A stretch of 64,000 bases of DNA from positions 1 through 64,000 of the forward strand of contig NC_012029.1 of NCBI RefSeq assembly GCF_000022205.1, written 5' to 3'. This DNA is from Halorubrum lacusprofundi ATCC 49239 (GTDB taxonomy: Archaea > Halobacteriota > Halobacteria > Halobacteriales > Haloferacaceae). Both the position numbers and the translations under genes were made by a program. Below are positions 1-8,435 of this stretch, in pieces. The notes under the pieces were generated by a model, which saw only the letters and a list, made by a program, of their open reading frames with translations, made no database searches and was not told the origin of the DNA. Every line of letters begins with the position of its first letter. The stretch's first letter is position 1.

Positions 1-63
1 AATCTGGAATTGGATATGGTAGATCGACGAGAGACGGGCTAACGGGAAACAAATCTTATTCTA

Positions 64-115
64 TTGATCTATCCCGGTGATCCATCTCGGTGATCCATCC
101 TGTTGATCTAGCTCG
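64..115. repeat. Four tandem 13-bp repeats beside the origin
   Basis: Four units follow each other without gaps: TTGATCTATCCCG, GTGATCCATCTCG, GTGATCCATCCTG and TTGATCTAGCTCG. All share the pattern TGATCNANCNNG. They sit about 18 bases outside the left recognition box. The layout resembles the 13-mer arrays of bacterial origins, but a role in unwinding or protein binding is inference. Confidence 0.75.
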
Positions 116-132
116 TTCTGATTCTCTCCCCT

Positions 133-157
133 CCCCCACCCCTTTGTTTCGACTGGA
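133..157 (-). promoter_or_regulatory. Origin recognition box, left copy
   Basis: On the minus strand this reads TCCAGTCGAAACAAAGGGG followed by a T and a five-G run. It differs from the right box at only three of 25 positions. Known haloarchaeal boxes bind the winged-helix and AAA+ domains of Orc1/Cdc6, and the adjacent orc1 is the expected partner. Confidence 0.85.
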
Positions 158-356
158 GACCGTTATCGGTGGAGGGGTGGATACGAGTGGTCGTGTCTCG
201 GATGTAAATACGAGTGTTCAAACGATTTACCGTAACTACTACTAACAACAAAATAAATGATCGGGCTTTGTCGAGGGTACTGTTTTACAGACATTATAAT
301 AAAACTACCGCTATACTATATCCTCTTCTCACCCCCCTCCCCCACCAAATCCGAGT

Positions 357-381
357 TCCACACGAAACGAAGGGGTGGGGG
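357..381 (+). promoter_or_regulatory. Origin recognition box, right copy
   Basis: It reads TCCACACGAAACGAAGGGG followed by a T and a G-run. It is the inverted partner of the box at 133-157 across the AT-rich core. A C-rich stretch at 331-345 and the G-rich end of this box could also pair imperfectly. Confidence 0.87.
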
Positions 382-779
382 GTCAGGAGAAGACAAACAG
401 ATAATCCGAGTGGATAACCGGCACCGACTAGACGATCACGAGACTGAAACGGGGTGGAATCCGAGGACAGCTCCGAAAAACGAGTGGATCGCATTACGGC
501 TGTCTGGACTCGAATCGAGACAATACACCCACGTTTCCCGTCCATCGAGTTTCCCCTCCTAACGTCTCGATCTCGCTGTCGATTTTGTCACTGATCTTGA
601 CCGACACGGTCCGTTTCGGGTCCAGAGAGCAACACTTTTGTACCCCGTATTCATCTGGTTCGACTGCATCAACTGGACATATTCGACCATAGTTCTGGTC
701 GAATATCGACGTTTCAGGCCGAAATACGACCTCTGCCGCCGTTGCGCGGGCGACTTCCACCTGAAACAGAGGGGTTCCA

Positions 780-2453
780 ATGGACGAAGGAGAGAACACA
801 CCGCAGGCCGATGAATCGAAAGACAACAGCGGGATAACCGGCGATCGGTCCGGGACTGACCAGGTTGACGAAACCGACGGATCCGACGAAACCGACGCTA
901 ACCTCGACGATCCGCCATCACCCGGCTCGACGAACTCTGATTTAAACACGGATCTACAGTCGGATCCCGAAACTGACGTTTCCACGGACATCGATGTCGG
1001 AAGCGGCGGACGAGACCGCTCCTCTCCGGATGTCGACTTCGACGGTGTCGTCCTCGACGACGACGACGACAACCAGGGTCTGTTCGACGATCTGCTCTCC
1101 GGAGAGCCGATATTCGAGAATAAAGAGGTCCTCCGTCCCTCCTACACTCCCCACGAGCTTCCCCACCGAAACGACCAGATCAATCGGATGGCGACGATCC
1201 TCGTCTCCGCGCTGCGCGGGGAAACGCCCTCTAATATCCTCATTTACGGCAAGACGGGAACGGGGAAGACGGCCTCCGCGAAGTTCGTCTCCCAAGAGCT
1301 TGAGTCCACCTCACAGAAATACGACGTACCCTGCGAGGTCGAGTACATTAACTGCGAGGTGACGGACACGCAGTACCGCGTCCTCGCGCAGCTCGCGAAC
1401 ACCTTTATCGAGAAGAACCAGGCGGTCATCGCGGACCAACTGGAGCGGTGTCGCGAACTCCGCTCTGCCGCCGCCGACGCTCCAGCCGCCCTCGCCGACA
1501 CCGAGTTCGCAACGCTCGACGACCTCGACGCGCGAATCGACGAGCTCGAAACCGATGCCGAAGAGATGGAGGAGGTCCCCATGACTGGCTGGCCCACCGA
1601 CCGGGTCTACTCGACCTTCTTCGAGGCAGTCGACTACCACGAGCGCGTGGTTGTTATCATGCTCGACGAGATCGACAAGCTTGTCGAGAAGAGCGGGGAC
1701 GACACCCTCTATAACCTCTCTCGGATGAACTCGGAACTCAACAGGTCCCGGATCTCGATCATGGGGATCTCGAACGATCTGAAATTCACCGATTTCCTCG
1801 ACCCCCGTGTCAAGTCGAGCCTTGGCGAGGAAGAGATCGTCTTCCCGCCCTACGACGCGAACCAGCTCCGCGACATCCTCCAGCACCGCGCCGATATTTC
1901 GTTCAAGCAGGACGCGCTCACGGACGACGTGATCCCCCTCTGTGCGGCGTTCGCCGCTCAGGAACACGGCGACGCCCGTCGCGCGCTCGATCTACTCCGT
2001 ACTGCGGGCGAACTCGCCGAGCGCTCGCAGGCTGAGATCGTCGCCGAGAAACACGTCCGGCAGGCGCAGGACAAGATCGAACTCGACCGCGTCGTCGAGG
2101 TTGTCCGCACCCTCCCGACCCAGAGCAAGATCGTGCTGTTCGCGGTCATCCTCTTGGAGAAGAACGGCGTGCACAACATCAACACTGGCGAGGTATTCAA
2201 CATCTACAAACGCCTCTGCGAGGAGATCGACGCCGACGTGCTCACCCAGCGCCGCGTCACCGACCTCATCAGCGAACTCGACATGCTCGGGATCGTCAAC
2301 GCCGTCGTCGTCTCGAAGGGGCGCTACGGCCGGACCAAGGAGATGGGCCTGTCGGTTCCCGTCGAGGAGACCGAGGCCGTCTTGCTGTCCGACTCCCGAC
2401 TCGGCGACATCGAGAACGCGCAGCCGTTCGTCCAGGCCCGATTCGACAACTGA
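780..2453 (+). CDS. orc1: Orc1/Cdc6 replication initiator
   Basis: The AAA+ ATPase binds origin recognition boxes and starts chromosome replication. About 100 residues of Asp/Ser/Thr-rich low-complexity sequence precede the conserved domain. Walker A (GKTGTGKT) lies at residues 157-164, Walker B (LDEID) at about 296, and sensor 1 (GISND) at about 332. The C-terminal third has the winged-helix pattern of the family. At 557 aa it is longer than archaeal Orc1/Cdc6 proteins of about 400 aa, mainly through the acidic N-terminus. The ATG at 780 is the first start and lies immediately right of the origin. A start inside the low-complexity tail cannot be excluded. Confidence 0.95.
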   Translation: MDEGENTPQADESKDNSGITGDRSGTDQVDETDGSDETDANLDDPPSPGSTNSDLNTDLQSDPETDVSTDIDVGSGGRDRSSPDVDFDGVVLDDDDDNQGLFDDLLSGEPIFENKEVLRPSYTPHELPHRNDQINRMATILVSALRGETPSNILIYGKTGTGKTASAKFVSQELESTSQKYDVPCEVEYINCEVTDTQYRVLAQLANTFIEKNQAVIADQLERCRELRSAAADAPAALADTEFATLDDLDARIDELETDAEEMEEVPMTGWPTDRVYSTFFEAVDYHERVVVIMLDEIDKLVEKSGDDTLYNLSRMNSELNRSRISIMGISNDLKFTDFLDPRVKSSLGEEEIVFPPYDANQLRDILQHRADISFKQDALTDDVIPLCAAFAAQEHGDARRALDLLRTAGELAERSQAEIVAEKHVRQAQDKIELDRVVEVVRTLPTQSKIVLFAVILLEKNGVHNINTGEVFNIYKRLCEEIDADVLTQRRVTDLISELDMLGIVNAVVVSKGRYGRTKEMGLSVPVEETEAVLLSDSRLGDIENAQPFVQARFDN

Positions 2454-2518
2454 GACGATCCGCTCGACGGAGTTTCCGCTTCCTTCTCTCCTGGTTTCCG
2501 CTGACGCTCCAGTTTCCC

Positions 2519-3616
2519 TTAAGCGACGGCCTCCGCGGTTACCTCTCCACCCGAAACGATGGGCTTCGCGTCAGGAACGGTGATCTTCTCGCTAGATCCA
2601 CTTCCACTACTGACTCCGTCGGCGTCGGCGCCGACCCCTCCAGTCTGCATCACGACGCTCGTCGCCAACACGTCACTCAGATCCGCCTGGCCGGTCGTGA
2701 TCAGTCGCACGTAGCCGAGGTACGGCACACGGACCCGCGCGACTCCGGTCACCCAGTCGGCCTTGACCGGCGCGGCGAGCCCGTTCGCCTGATCGTACTC
2801 GCCGTTGTTGTCGCCGAGCGTGATGAATCCGTCGTGGGGTGCGGGACAGTGGTTGAGTTCCCCGCAGTCGGCGGCGTTGTGGTACCGATCGTCGGCGCGG
2901 TCGTGCCAGTTTTCGCCTTCCTCCACATGAAACATCGCCCGATGGATGATCGGCGAAGTCGTCCGTCCCGGTGGTCGGTAGATCACCACCGAGCCGTAGG
3001 ACCCGAACGTCTGGTAGTCAGCGGTCTCCCCGACCTCGTGAGTCACGACACCGATGTCGTTGTCCGCGGCGTCGGGTGCAAGTCGCCCCGGCTCCGTGAC
3101 GAAGACGAGGTCACCAACCTCAATGTTCGGCTCCATGCTCCCGGACTCGACCGCGACCATCGGCGGCCACACGCCGCTGACGCCGAACAGGATCAGGCCG
3201 ATCACAAGCACGATGGCCACGCTGGAGAGCATTTCCCGGATCCACATCAGCGGCCCCTCTCTGTTGTGACGGAACCGGTACAGGACCCCTTTGCCGGAAG
3301 AATTCGAGTCTCGGTCCGTTTCGGTTCGGTCTCGTCCCGTTTCACCCCTCCCTCGACTTGGTTTTGATCCGGCCTGACCAGTTTCGATCCGATCGTCGGA
3401 GGCTCGGCCGCGTTCGTCACTCGGTGTCTCGGTGTCCGCAGAACCTGTTTCAGAACTTTCCCCGGGACCCGTCTCACAATCCTCTTTGGAAACCGACTGG
3501 TCGCCGCCGTTTCCGTCGTCGCCGCTGAAATCGCCGTCGTTGACGGGATCGCTGTCTGCCGATCCGGTCTTCCGGTCGGGTTCGTCGCCGCCGTCCGACC
3601 GGTCCCCTTCGTCCAT
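2519..3616 (-). CDS. sec11: Signal peptidase I, Sec11 type (S26B)
   Basis: This membrane serine protease removes signal peptides from Sec substrates outside the membrane. The first 110 residues are an acidic Ser/Asp/Glu/Gly-rich cytoplasmic tail. One transmembrane segment (about 131-150) follows. Then comes the S26 core: box SGSMEP with Ser160, His225 in the segment IIHRAMF (archaeal and eukaryotic type, in place of bacterial Lys) and the Asp motif LGDNN at about 269. It converges on orc1 across a 65-base gap. Its place between orc1 and the PolD small subunit matches other haloarchaeal chromosomes. The length of the acidic tail is unusual. Confidence 0.92.
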   Translation of the reverse strand: MDEGDRSDGGDEPDRKTGSADSDPVNDGDFSGDDGNGGDQSVSKEDCETGPGESSETGSADTETPSDERGRASDDRIETGQAGSKPSRGRGETGRDRTETDRDSNSSGKGVLYRFRHNREGPLMWIREMLSSVAIVLVIGLILFGVSGVWPPMVAVESGSMEPNIEVGDLVFVTEPGRLAPDAADNDIGVVTHEVGETADYQTFGSYGSVVIYRPPGRTTSPIIHRAMFHVEEGENWHDRADDRYHNAADCGELNHCPAPHDGFITLGDNNGEYDQANGLAAPVKADWVTGVARVRVPYLGYVRLITTGQADLSDVLATSVVMQTGGVGADADGVSSGSGSSEKITVPDAKPIVSGGEVTAEAVA

Positions 3617-3727
3617 TACATCTTCGTTGACGGGTTTCGGTCATAAGCTTCCGGGTCGATCGCCGCGAGTTTCGGGGGACCAACGGGCTCCGGAACCGTT
3701 TTGAGCCGTCCTCCCGTTTCCAGTCTC

Positions 3728-5494
3728 GTGCCGCTGGAGTCGAACGCCCGGATCGTCAAGGAGCTCGCCAGGCGCGGATACAACGCTGAACGCGAAGCGA
3801 TCACCCTCTTGGCGAGCGCGCCCGACTCCGCCGCTGCCGTCGAATCGGTCGTCGACCGCGCCCCGGACGACGCCCTCCGCATCACCACCGACCACGTCCG
3901 CGCCGTCACGAACGACCAGTCAGTTTCTGGCGGTGATTCAGCCGTTTCACCCCCCGACTCGGCTGCGTCCGGCCCCGGCTCGGCTGCGTCCGGCCCCGGC
4001 TCGGCTGCGTCCGGCCCCGGCTCGACCGCCTCTGTCGCCGATCCAACCACAGAATCACCTCCAACCCGAAACAGCGATCAACCGCCTTCTACGACCTCGA
4101 CGGAGGGATCTCCAGTCGAAATGGAGGGGTCTTCTTTGGACCACGTTCCCGGCTCCGATCGCGATGCCGAGAACCCGGAGACCGATATCGATACCGAAAT
4201 CGACCGCGACTCCGACAGTAATGCCGACAGCAGCGTCGATCGCAGCCCCGATCGCAGCCCCGACAGCACCTCTCACCACGATCCCGATATCCGAGAGCTG
4301 GAAGTCGGTAACGACATGACCGGTCAGAGTACTGGGACCGGGGAGTACAGCGACTTCGTTCGGACGTTTCGCGACCGGTACGAGCGGCTCTCGAAGGTCC
4401 TTCGCGGCCGCGTCAACCACCGCCCTGCCGAGGCGATCGCGGAGATGCCCGGCGGGAGCGACGCCGCGATGATCGGCCTCGTCAACGATGTCCGGTCCAC
4501 CAAATCCGGCCACTGGCTCGTCGAACTAGAAGACACGACCGGAACCTTCCCCGCGCTGATCATGAAAGACAAGGGGCTCGCCGACCTCGTCGACGAGATC
4601 ATGATGGACGAGTGCCTCGCTATCGAGGGGACGCTCGCCGATGACTCCGGAATCTTATTCGCCGACTCCCTCCACTTCCCCGACGTTCCCCGGACTCACC
4701 GGACGGGGGCGGCCGACCGTCACGTGCAGGCCGCGCTGATCTCCGATATCCACGTCGGCAGCGACGAGTTCATGGTCGACGCATGGAGTAGCTTCACCGA
4801 TTGGCTCCACACGCCCGAGGCCGAACCGGTGGAGTACCTGCTGCTCGCCGGCGACATGGTCGAGGGCGTCGGCGTCTACCCCGATCAGGACGAGGAACTG
4901 GAGATCGTCGACATCTACGACCAGTACGAGGCGTTCGCGGAGTACCTCAAGGAGGTGCCGGCTGACACCGAAATCGTGATGATCCCCGGCAACCACGACG
5001 CGGTCCGACTCGCGGAGCCCCAGCCCGGGTTCAACGACGAGATCCGCTCCATCATGGATGTCCACGACGCGCAGATCGTCTCGAACCCCGCGACCGTCAC
5101 CGTCGAGGGCGTCGACGTGTTGATGTACCACGGCGTCTCCCTCGACGAGGTAATCGCGGAGCTCCCCGAGGAGAAGGCGAGCTACGACGAACCCCACAAG
5201 GCGATGTACCAGCTTTTAAAGAAGCGTCACGTCGCGCCGCAGTTCGGCGGCCACACCCGCGTTGCCCCGGAGGAGCGCGACTACCTCGTCATCGAGGACG
5301 TGCCCGACGTGTTCCACACCGGTCACGTCCACAAGCTCGGCTGGGGGAAGTACCACAACGTGCTCGCCGTCAACTCCGGTTGCTGGCAAGCGCAGACCGA
5401 CTTCCAGAAGTCCGTCAACATCAATCCCGACTCCGGCTACGCGCCCATCCTCGACCTGGACACTCTCGACATGACCGTCAGGAAATTCGCGTGA
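3728..5494 (+). CDS. polD1: DNA polymerase D small subunit (DP1), exonuclease subunit
   Basis: DP1 is the proofreading 3'-5' exonuclease subunit of the archaeal replicative polymerase PolD. The calcineurin-like phosphoesterase motifs are all present: SDIHVGS (D340, H342), AGDMVEG, GNHD (421-424), a YHG motif, and GHVHKLG (H533, H535). An OB-fold region precedes them. Residues about 70-200 form a disordered acidic linker that includes three SAASGPG repeats encoded by perfect 21-bp tandem repeats near 3957-4022. I chose the GTG at 3728, which gives MPLESNARIVKELARRGYN, the family's usual N-terminus, over an upstream TTG at 3701. The gene lies close to the origin. Confidence 0.94.
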   Translation: MPLESNARIVKELARRGYNAEREAITLLASAPDSAAAVESVVDRAPDDALRITTDHVRAVTNDQSVSGGDSAVSPPDSAASGPGSAASGPGSAASGPGSTASVADPTTESPPTRNSDQPPSTTSTEGSPVEMEGSSLDHVPGSDRDAENPETDIDTEIDRDSDSNADSSVDRSPDRSPDSTSHHDPDIRELEVGNDMTGQSTGTGEYSDFVRTFRDRYERLSKVLRGRVNHRPAEAIAEMPGGSDAAMIGLVNDVRSTKSGHWLVELEDTTGTFPALIMKDKGLADLVDEIMMDECLAIEGTLADDSGILFADSLHFPDVPRTHRTGAADRHVQAALISDIHVGSDEFMVDAWSSFTDWLHTPEAEPVEYLLLAGDMVEGVGVYPDQDEELEIVDIYDQYEAFAEYLKEVPADTEIVMIPGNHDAVRLAEPQPGFNDEIRSIMDVHDAQIVSNPATVTVEGVDVLMYHGVSLDEVIAELPEEKASYDEPHKAMYQLLKKRHVAPQFGGHTRVAPEERDYLVIEDVPDVFHTGHVHKLGWGKYHNVLAVNSGCWQAQTDFQKSVNINPDSGYAPILDLDTLDMTVRKFA

Positions 5495-5539
5495 CCGCTC
5501 GCGCTCGGCGCGCTACCGATCGATATCGATCCCGTCGCG

Positions 5540-6172
5540 TTACCGGTCGATCTCGACGCGGCCGCTGGTCGCGCTGTTGAGTCGTTCCACGAGCGACTCC
5601 ACCTCGGCCACGGGAACCCGAAGCACGAGCCGCACACGCTCGTCGTAGTCGGCGTCGAACTCGACGCCCGACGACTCGATCACGCCTCGGACGGTCCCCG
5701 AATCGTCGTACGCGGTCTCCACGACCAGCTGACGGTGCGGTCGCTCCTCGATCACGCCCGCCTCGTCGACTCCGTCTTTCACCGCCCGCGAGTAGGCGCG
5801 CGCGAGCCCGCCGACGCCGAGGTTCGTCCCGCCGTAGTACCGGGTCACCACCGCGACGACGTTCCGAATATCACGCTGCTGAAGGACGTTGAGCGCCGGC
5901 TTCCCAGCCGAGCCGGTCGGCTCCCCGTCGTCCGAAGAGTACTCCCGGAGCATGACCTCGCTGCCCGGCGTCCGGGCTGAGGCCTCGCCTGCGGGAACTC
6001 GGTACGCCGGCACGTTGTGGGTCGCGTCGTCGTACTCGGTCCGAACGCGGTCGATAAACTCCTCGGCCGCAGCCACCGTATCGGCCGGTGCGACGTGCCC
6101 GAAGAACTCCGAACCCTGCACCTCGAACCTCGCCGTCGCGGATTCCCCGACAGTCAGGTACGTCTCGCTCAT
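5540..6172 (-). CDS. IMPACT/YigZ family protein (UPF0029)
   Basis: This 210-aa protein has the two-domain IMPACT/YigZ layout. The N-terminal domain carries the family core DATHNVPAYR, a glycine-rich SDDGEPTGSAGKPALNVL stretch and VVAVVTRYYGGTNLGVGGL. A C-terminal ferredoxin-like domain (about 140-210) follows. Bacterial YigZ and eukaryotic IMPACT are linked to translation control, but the exact activity is unknown. The start at 6172 gives MSETYLTV. It overlaps the stop of the upstream membrane-protein gene by four bases, so the two are probably co-transcribed. Confidence 0.88.
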   Translation of the reverse strand: MSETYLTVGESATARFEVQGSEFFGHVAPADTVAAAEEFIDRVRTEYDDATHNVPAYRVPAGEASARTPGSEVMLREYSSDDGEPTGSAGKPALNVLQQRDIRNVVAVVTRYYGGTNLGVGGLARAYSRAVKDGVDEAGVIEERPHRQLVVETAYDDSGTVRGVIESSGVEFDADYDERVRLVLRVPVAEVESLVERLNSATSGRVEIDR

Positions 6173-6693
6173 GCGCGCGCATCCTCGTCGTTGCTTGCGG
6201 TTGTATCGCCGATGGCCTCGCCTCCGTTTGTGGCCTCCTCCTCGCCACTCTCGGCTTCCTCCTGCCGTTCGACCACAACGCTCGTTGGCGGTGCGAGCCG
6301 GTACAGCGCGAGGAATGCGGCGACGCCGACGACCTCCGCACCCTTGGCGACGATCGCGAGCGGATCGCTCGCGAGCGCTGCCGCGGTCCCGCCACCGTGC
6401 CACCCCGCGTAGCCGGCGAGGAACGCGGCGAGGGTGCCGGCACCCAGCGCGTACAGCCGCCGGTACTCGTCCGCGCGCAGCGTCGCGACCGCGATCGCGA
6501 CGGTGAACGCCCCACCGAGCAGGAACACGTAGGGACGAGCGTCTGCGGGCTCGGCGAGCCGCGGCCACGCCCACAGGAAGTGGACGGCCGCGCTCAGCGC
6601 CGCGGTCTGTGCGGCCACCGCTCGGAGGAGACGCTTCCGCGAGGTGTCGCGCCCGGTGAACTGTCGGTCCGAACCGCTCTCCGTCGCGTTCAT
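6169..6693 (-). CDS. Haloarchaeal four-helix membrane protein, function unknown
   Basis: The 174-aa product has about four hydrophobic helices: ALSAAVHFLWAWPRL, YVFLLGGAFTVAIAVATL, YALGAGTLAAFLAGYAGW and AEVVGVAAFLALYRLAP. A short charged N-terminus and an acidic C-terminal tail flank them. No enzymatic motif is visible. It lies four bases after the pspAB stop and overlaps the IMPACT gene start by four bases, so the three form one minus-strand operon. The start was set at MNATESG. Confidence 0.75.
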   Translation of the reverse strand: MNATESGSDRQFTGRDTSRKRLLRAVAAQTAALSAAVHFLWAWPRLAEPADARPYVFLLGGAFTVAIAVATLRADEYRRLYALGAGTLAAFLAGYAGWHGGGTAAALASDPLAIVAKGAEVVGVAAFLALYRLAPPTSVVVERQEEAESGEEEATNGGEAIGDTTASNDEDARA

Positions 6694-6697
6694 CGGG

Positions 6698-7303
6698 TCA
6701 CTCCCACGGGTGATTCCCCGGCGTGTCGGGCCACAGGGGGTACCAGTACGCCTCGTCGTCCTCGAGCCCGAGCTCCCCGTCGAGGACGGACTGGAGCTTG
6801 AACTCGACCTGCTGGTTCCGGTCGCTCGTCCCTTTCGGTGAGAACGGGTAGTACGCACCGCGCCGGAACGAGTAGATCCAGTAGGCGTCGACGCCGTCAC
6901 GCTCGAATCCGAAGACGGCCGCGAGCAGGCGGGAGCCGAACCCCTCCTCGATGAACTGGTCGGCCGCGAAGTGGATGCTCGTCACCAGATCCTCCGGATC
7001 GTTGTCCTCCAGTACGAACCACTGATAGCCGTGGTCGTCCTCGTGTCGGTGAAACCCGGTTCCGGTGTCGATCTCGCCGGCCTCCAAGATGGCCTCGACG
7101 GTCTCGACTGCGTCGTCGAACCGGGTGCTGTCGACGCCGGAGAAGCACAGCGCGGCCTCCCCGCAGTGGTCGTAGCCGAGGTCGGCCTCCATCGTCATAT
7201 ACGCGGTCGACATCCCGAAGAGGTCCTCGGGGTCGGCCTCGCGGGTCGCGTCCGTCTCGGCACTCGTCCCGAGCACGGCGCGGATCGTGTCGAAGATGCC
7301 CAT
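6698..7303 (-). CDS. pspAB: PspA-associated protein PspAB
   Basis: The 201-aa protein begins MGIFDTIRAVLG and continues with DLFGMSTAYMTMEADLGYD, which I recognise as the haloarchaeal PspAB family. Family members are named for association with PspA/HtpX-type envelope stress genes. The biochemical role is unknown. No transmembrane segment is evident, so the protein is probably cytosolic. It is first in a three-gene minus-strand cluster. The assignment rests on remembered family sequence, and no PspA or HtpX gene is visible in the window. Confidence 0.78.
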   Translation of the reverse strand: MGIFDTIRAVLGTSAETDATREADPEDLFGMSTAYMTMEADLGYDHCGEAALCFSGVDSTRFDDAVETVEAILEAGEIDTGTGFHRHEDDHGYQWFVLEDNDPEDLVTSIHFAADQFIEEGFGSRLLAAVFGFERDGVDAYWIYSFRRGAYYPFSPKGTSDRNQQVEFKLQSVLDGELGLEDDEAYWYPLWPDTPGNHPWE

Positions 7304-7401
7304 CTATGGGCACGGCTAGGCGACGCGGGGTTTAGGGGTTTCCGTCGTGGCCGCTGCGCGTTCCCGCATTGCCGCCGCTACGCGTTCCCACACCGTCGCC
7401 G

Positions 7402-8322
7402 CTACGCTTCCGACTCCCCTTCGATGCGATTGAGGTACGTCAATATTCCTCGCGAGTTTAGGCTCGCGTCGGCCCTCGCGCGCTCCGGATTCCAAAACTC
7501 TACGTCCCGGCTCGTCTCCTCGAAGTGCTCGACGACGGCCTCGTCGTCGCCGAGCGCCTCGCGTTTCTCCCGGACGGCCTCGACCCACTCGACGTACGCC
7601 CGCTTCGCCTCGCCGATCAGCGACGGCTCGTACTCGCGCGGGCCGAAGTGGCCGAAACAGAGGTACTCGGGATCGATCTCCTCGATGGCCGAGAGGTCTG
7701 TGAGACACTGATCGAGGTCGAACTGCGGTGGCGGCGTGGTGGGCCGAACCGTGTCGACCGCCGGGACGTAGATTCCGGCGGCGTCGGCGGTGAAGACGAC
7801 GTCAGCGTCGGGCTCGTGGTAGAAGGCGTGGTGCGGGGCGTGACCCGGTGCCTCGTGGACGACGAGTTCGCGGTCGCCGAGATCGATCCGGTCGCCCTCC
7901 GCGAGCCCCGAAATGCGGTCCTCGGGGACGGGCGCGGGGTCGTCGTAGTACTGCCACTGGTCCTGTACGGCGGACTTCGTGCCGGCGACGAGCGCCTCCG
8001 GGTCGATGAGGTGTCGGACTCCCTTTTCCGGAAGACGGACTTCGGCATTCGGGTAGCGTTCCACGAGGTGGCCCGCGCCGCCCGCGTGGTCGAGGTGGGC
8101 GTGTGTGGGAAGGATCCACGCCAGCTCCTCGCGGCCGATCCCGATCTCGTCGAGCGTCTTGAACAGCGCCTCGCGGTTCACCCCTGTGCCGGTATCTATC
8201 ACGGCCGGTTTCTCGGTGTCGTACACGTACACGGCCCCGTACTCGTCGGTCCCGAACATCCCAGTATCATGGACGTACAGATCCGCGATCCCCCGAACCG
8301 ACTCGAACTCGCCAGCGTGCAT
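7402..8322 (-). CDS. MBL-fold metallo-hydrolase
   Basis: The 306-aa metallo-beta-lactamase-fold protein has the metal-binding motif THAHLDH at residues 73-79. Further ligands are APGHAPHH near 167, the Asp of TADAAG near 186 and a late His in CFGHFGP. The layout is typical of stand-alone glyoxalase-II-like hydrolases; the substrate cannot be read from the sequence. The ATG at 8322 gives MHAGEFESVRG. The upstream gap at 8345-8360 contains CTTTTAACGAT, an A/T-rich promoter-like stretch. The 7313-7401 gap after the stop contains three imperfect GCCGCTACGCGTTCCC repeats. Confidence 0.88.
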   Translation of the reverse strand: MHAGEFESVRGIADLYVHDTGMFGTDEYGAVYVYDTEKPAVIDTGTGVNREALFKTLDEIGIGREELAWILPTHAHLDHAGGAGHLVERYPNAEVRLPEKGVRHLIDPEALVAGTKSAVQDQWQYYDDPAPVPEDRISGLAEGDRIDLGDRELVVHEAPGHAPHHAFYHEPDADVVFTADAAGIYVPAVDTVRPTTPPPQFDLDQCLTDLSAIEEIDPEYLCFGHFGPREYEPSLIGEAKRAYVEWVEAVREKREALGDDEAVVEHFEETSRDVEFWNPERARADASLNSRGILTYLNRIEGESEA

Positions 8323-8435
8323 GTCGTTACGACTGCCGCGCGACGCCTTTTAACGATCGGTCCGAGGAACCATACGAGGAGACCGACCGCTAGGTCGTGG
8401 CGGACCCTTATGGTCGCCCCGCTCGATGGAGCGGT

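Larger units (their letters stand above)
1..779. other. Chromosomal replication origin region (oriC1 type)
   Basis: This gene-free stretch lies directly upstream of orc1. Two near-identical 25-base boxes at 133-157 (minus) and 357-381 (plus) match the haloarchaeal origin recognition box: TCCA, then CGAAAC, then AAGGGG and a G-run. They are inverted, with G-runs pointing outward, and enclose an AT-rich segment of about 200 bases (roughly 195-330) that would serve as the unwinding element. Four 13-bp direct repeats lie at 64-115. Weaker box-like sequences occur at 443-460 and 528-544. The neighbours orc1, signal peptidase and PolD small subunit are those typical of the main haloarchaeal origin. 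I see no credible protein gene here. Confidence 0.88.

Noticed and set aside
64-115. Possible CRISPR or iteron array
   Set aside because: Only 13-bp units without spacers. The origin context explains them better; a plasmid-type iteron is unlikely because orc1, polD1 and rRNA place this on a chromosome.
5540-6574. Longer version of the IMPACT/YigZ protein starting at 6574
   Set aside because: The added 134 residues are Arg-rich, lie opposite no family homologue and overlap the upstream membrane-protein gene in another frame. MSETYLTV at 6172 fits the family.
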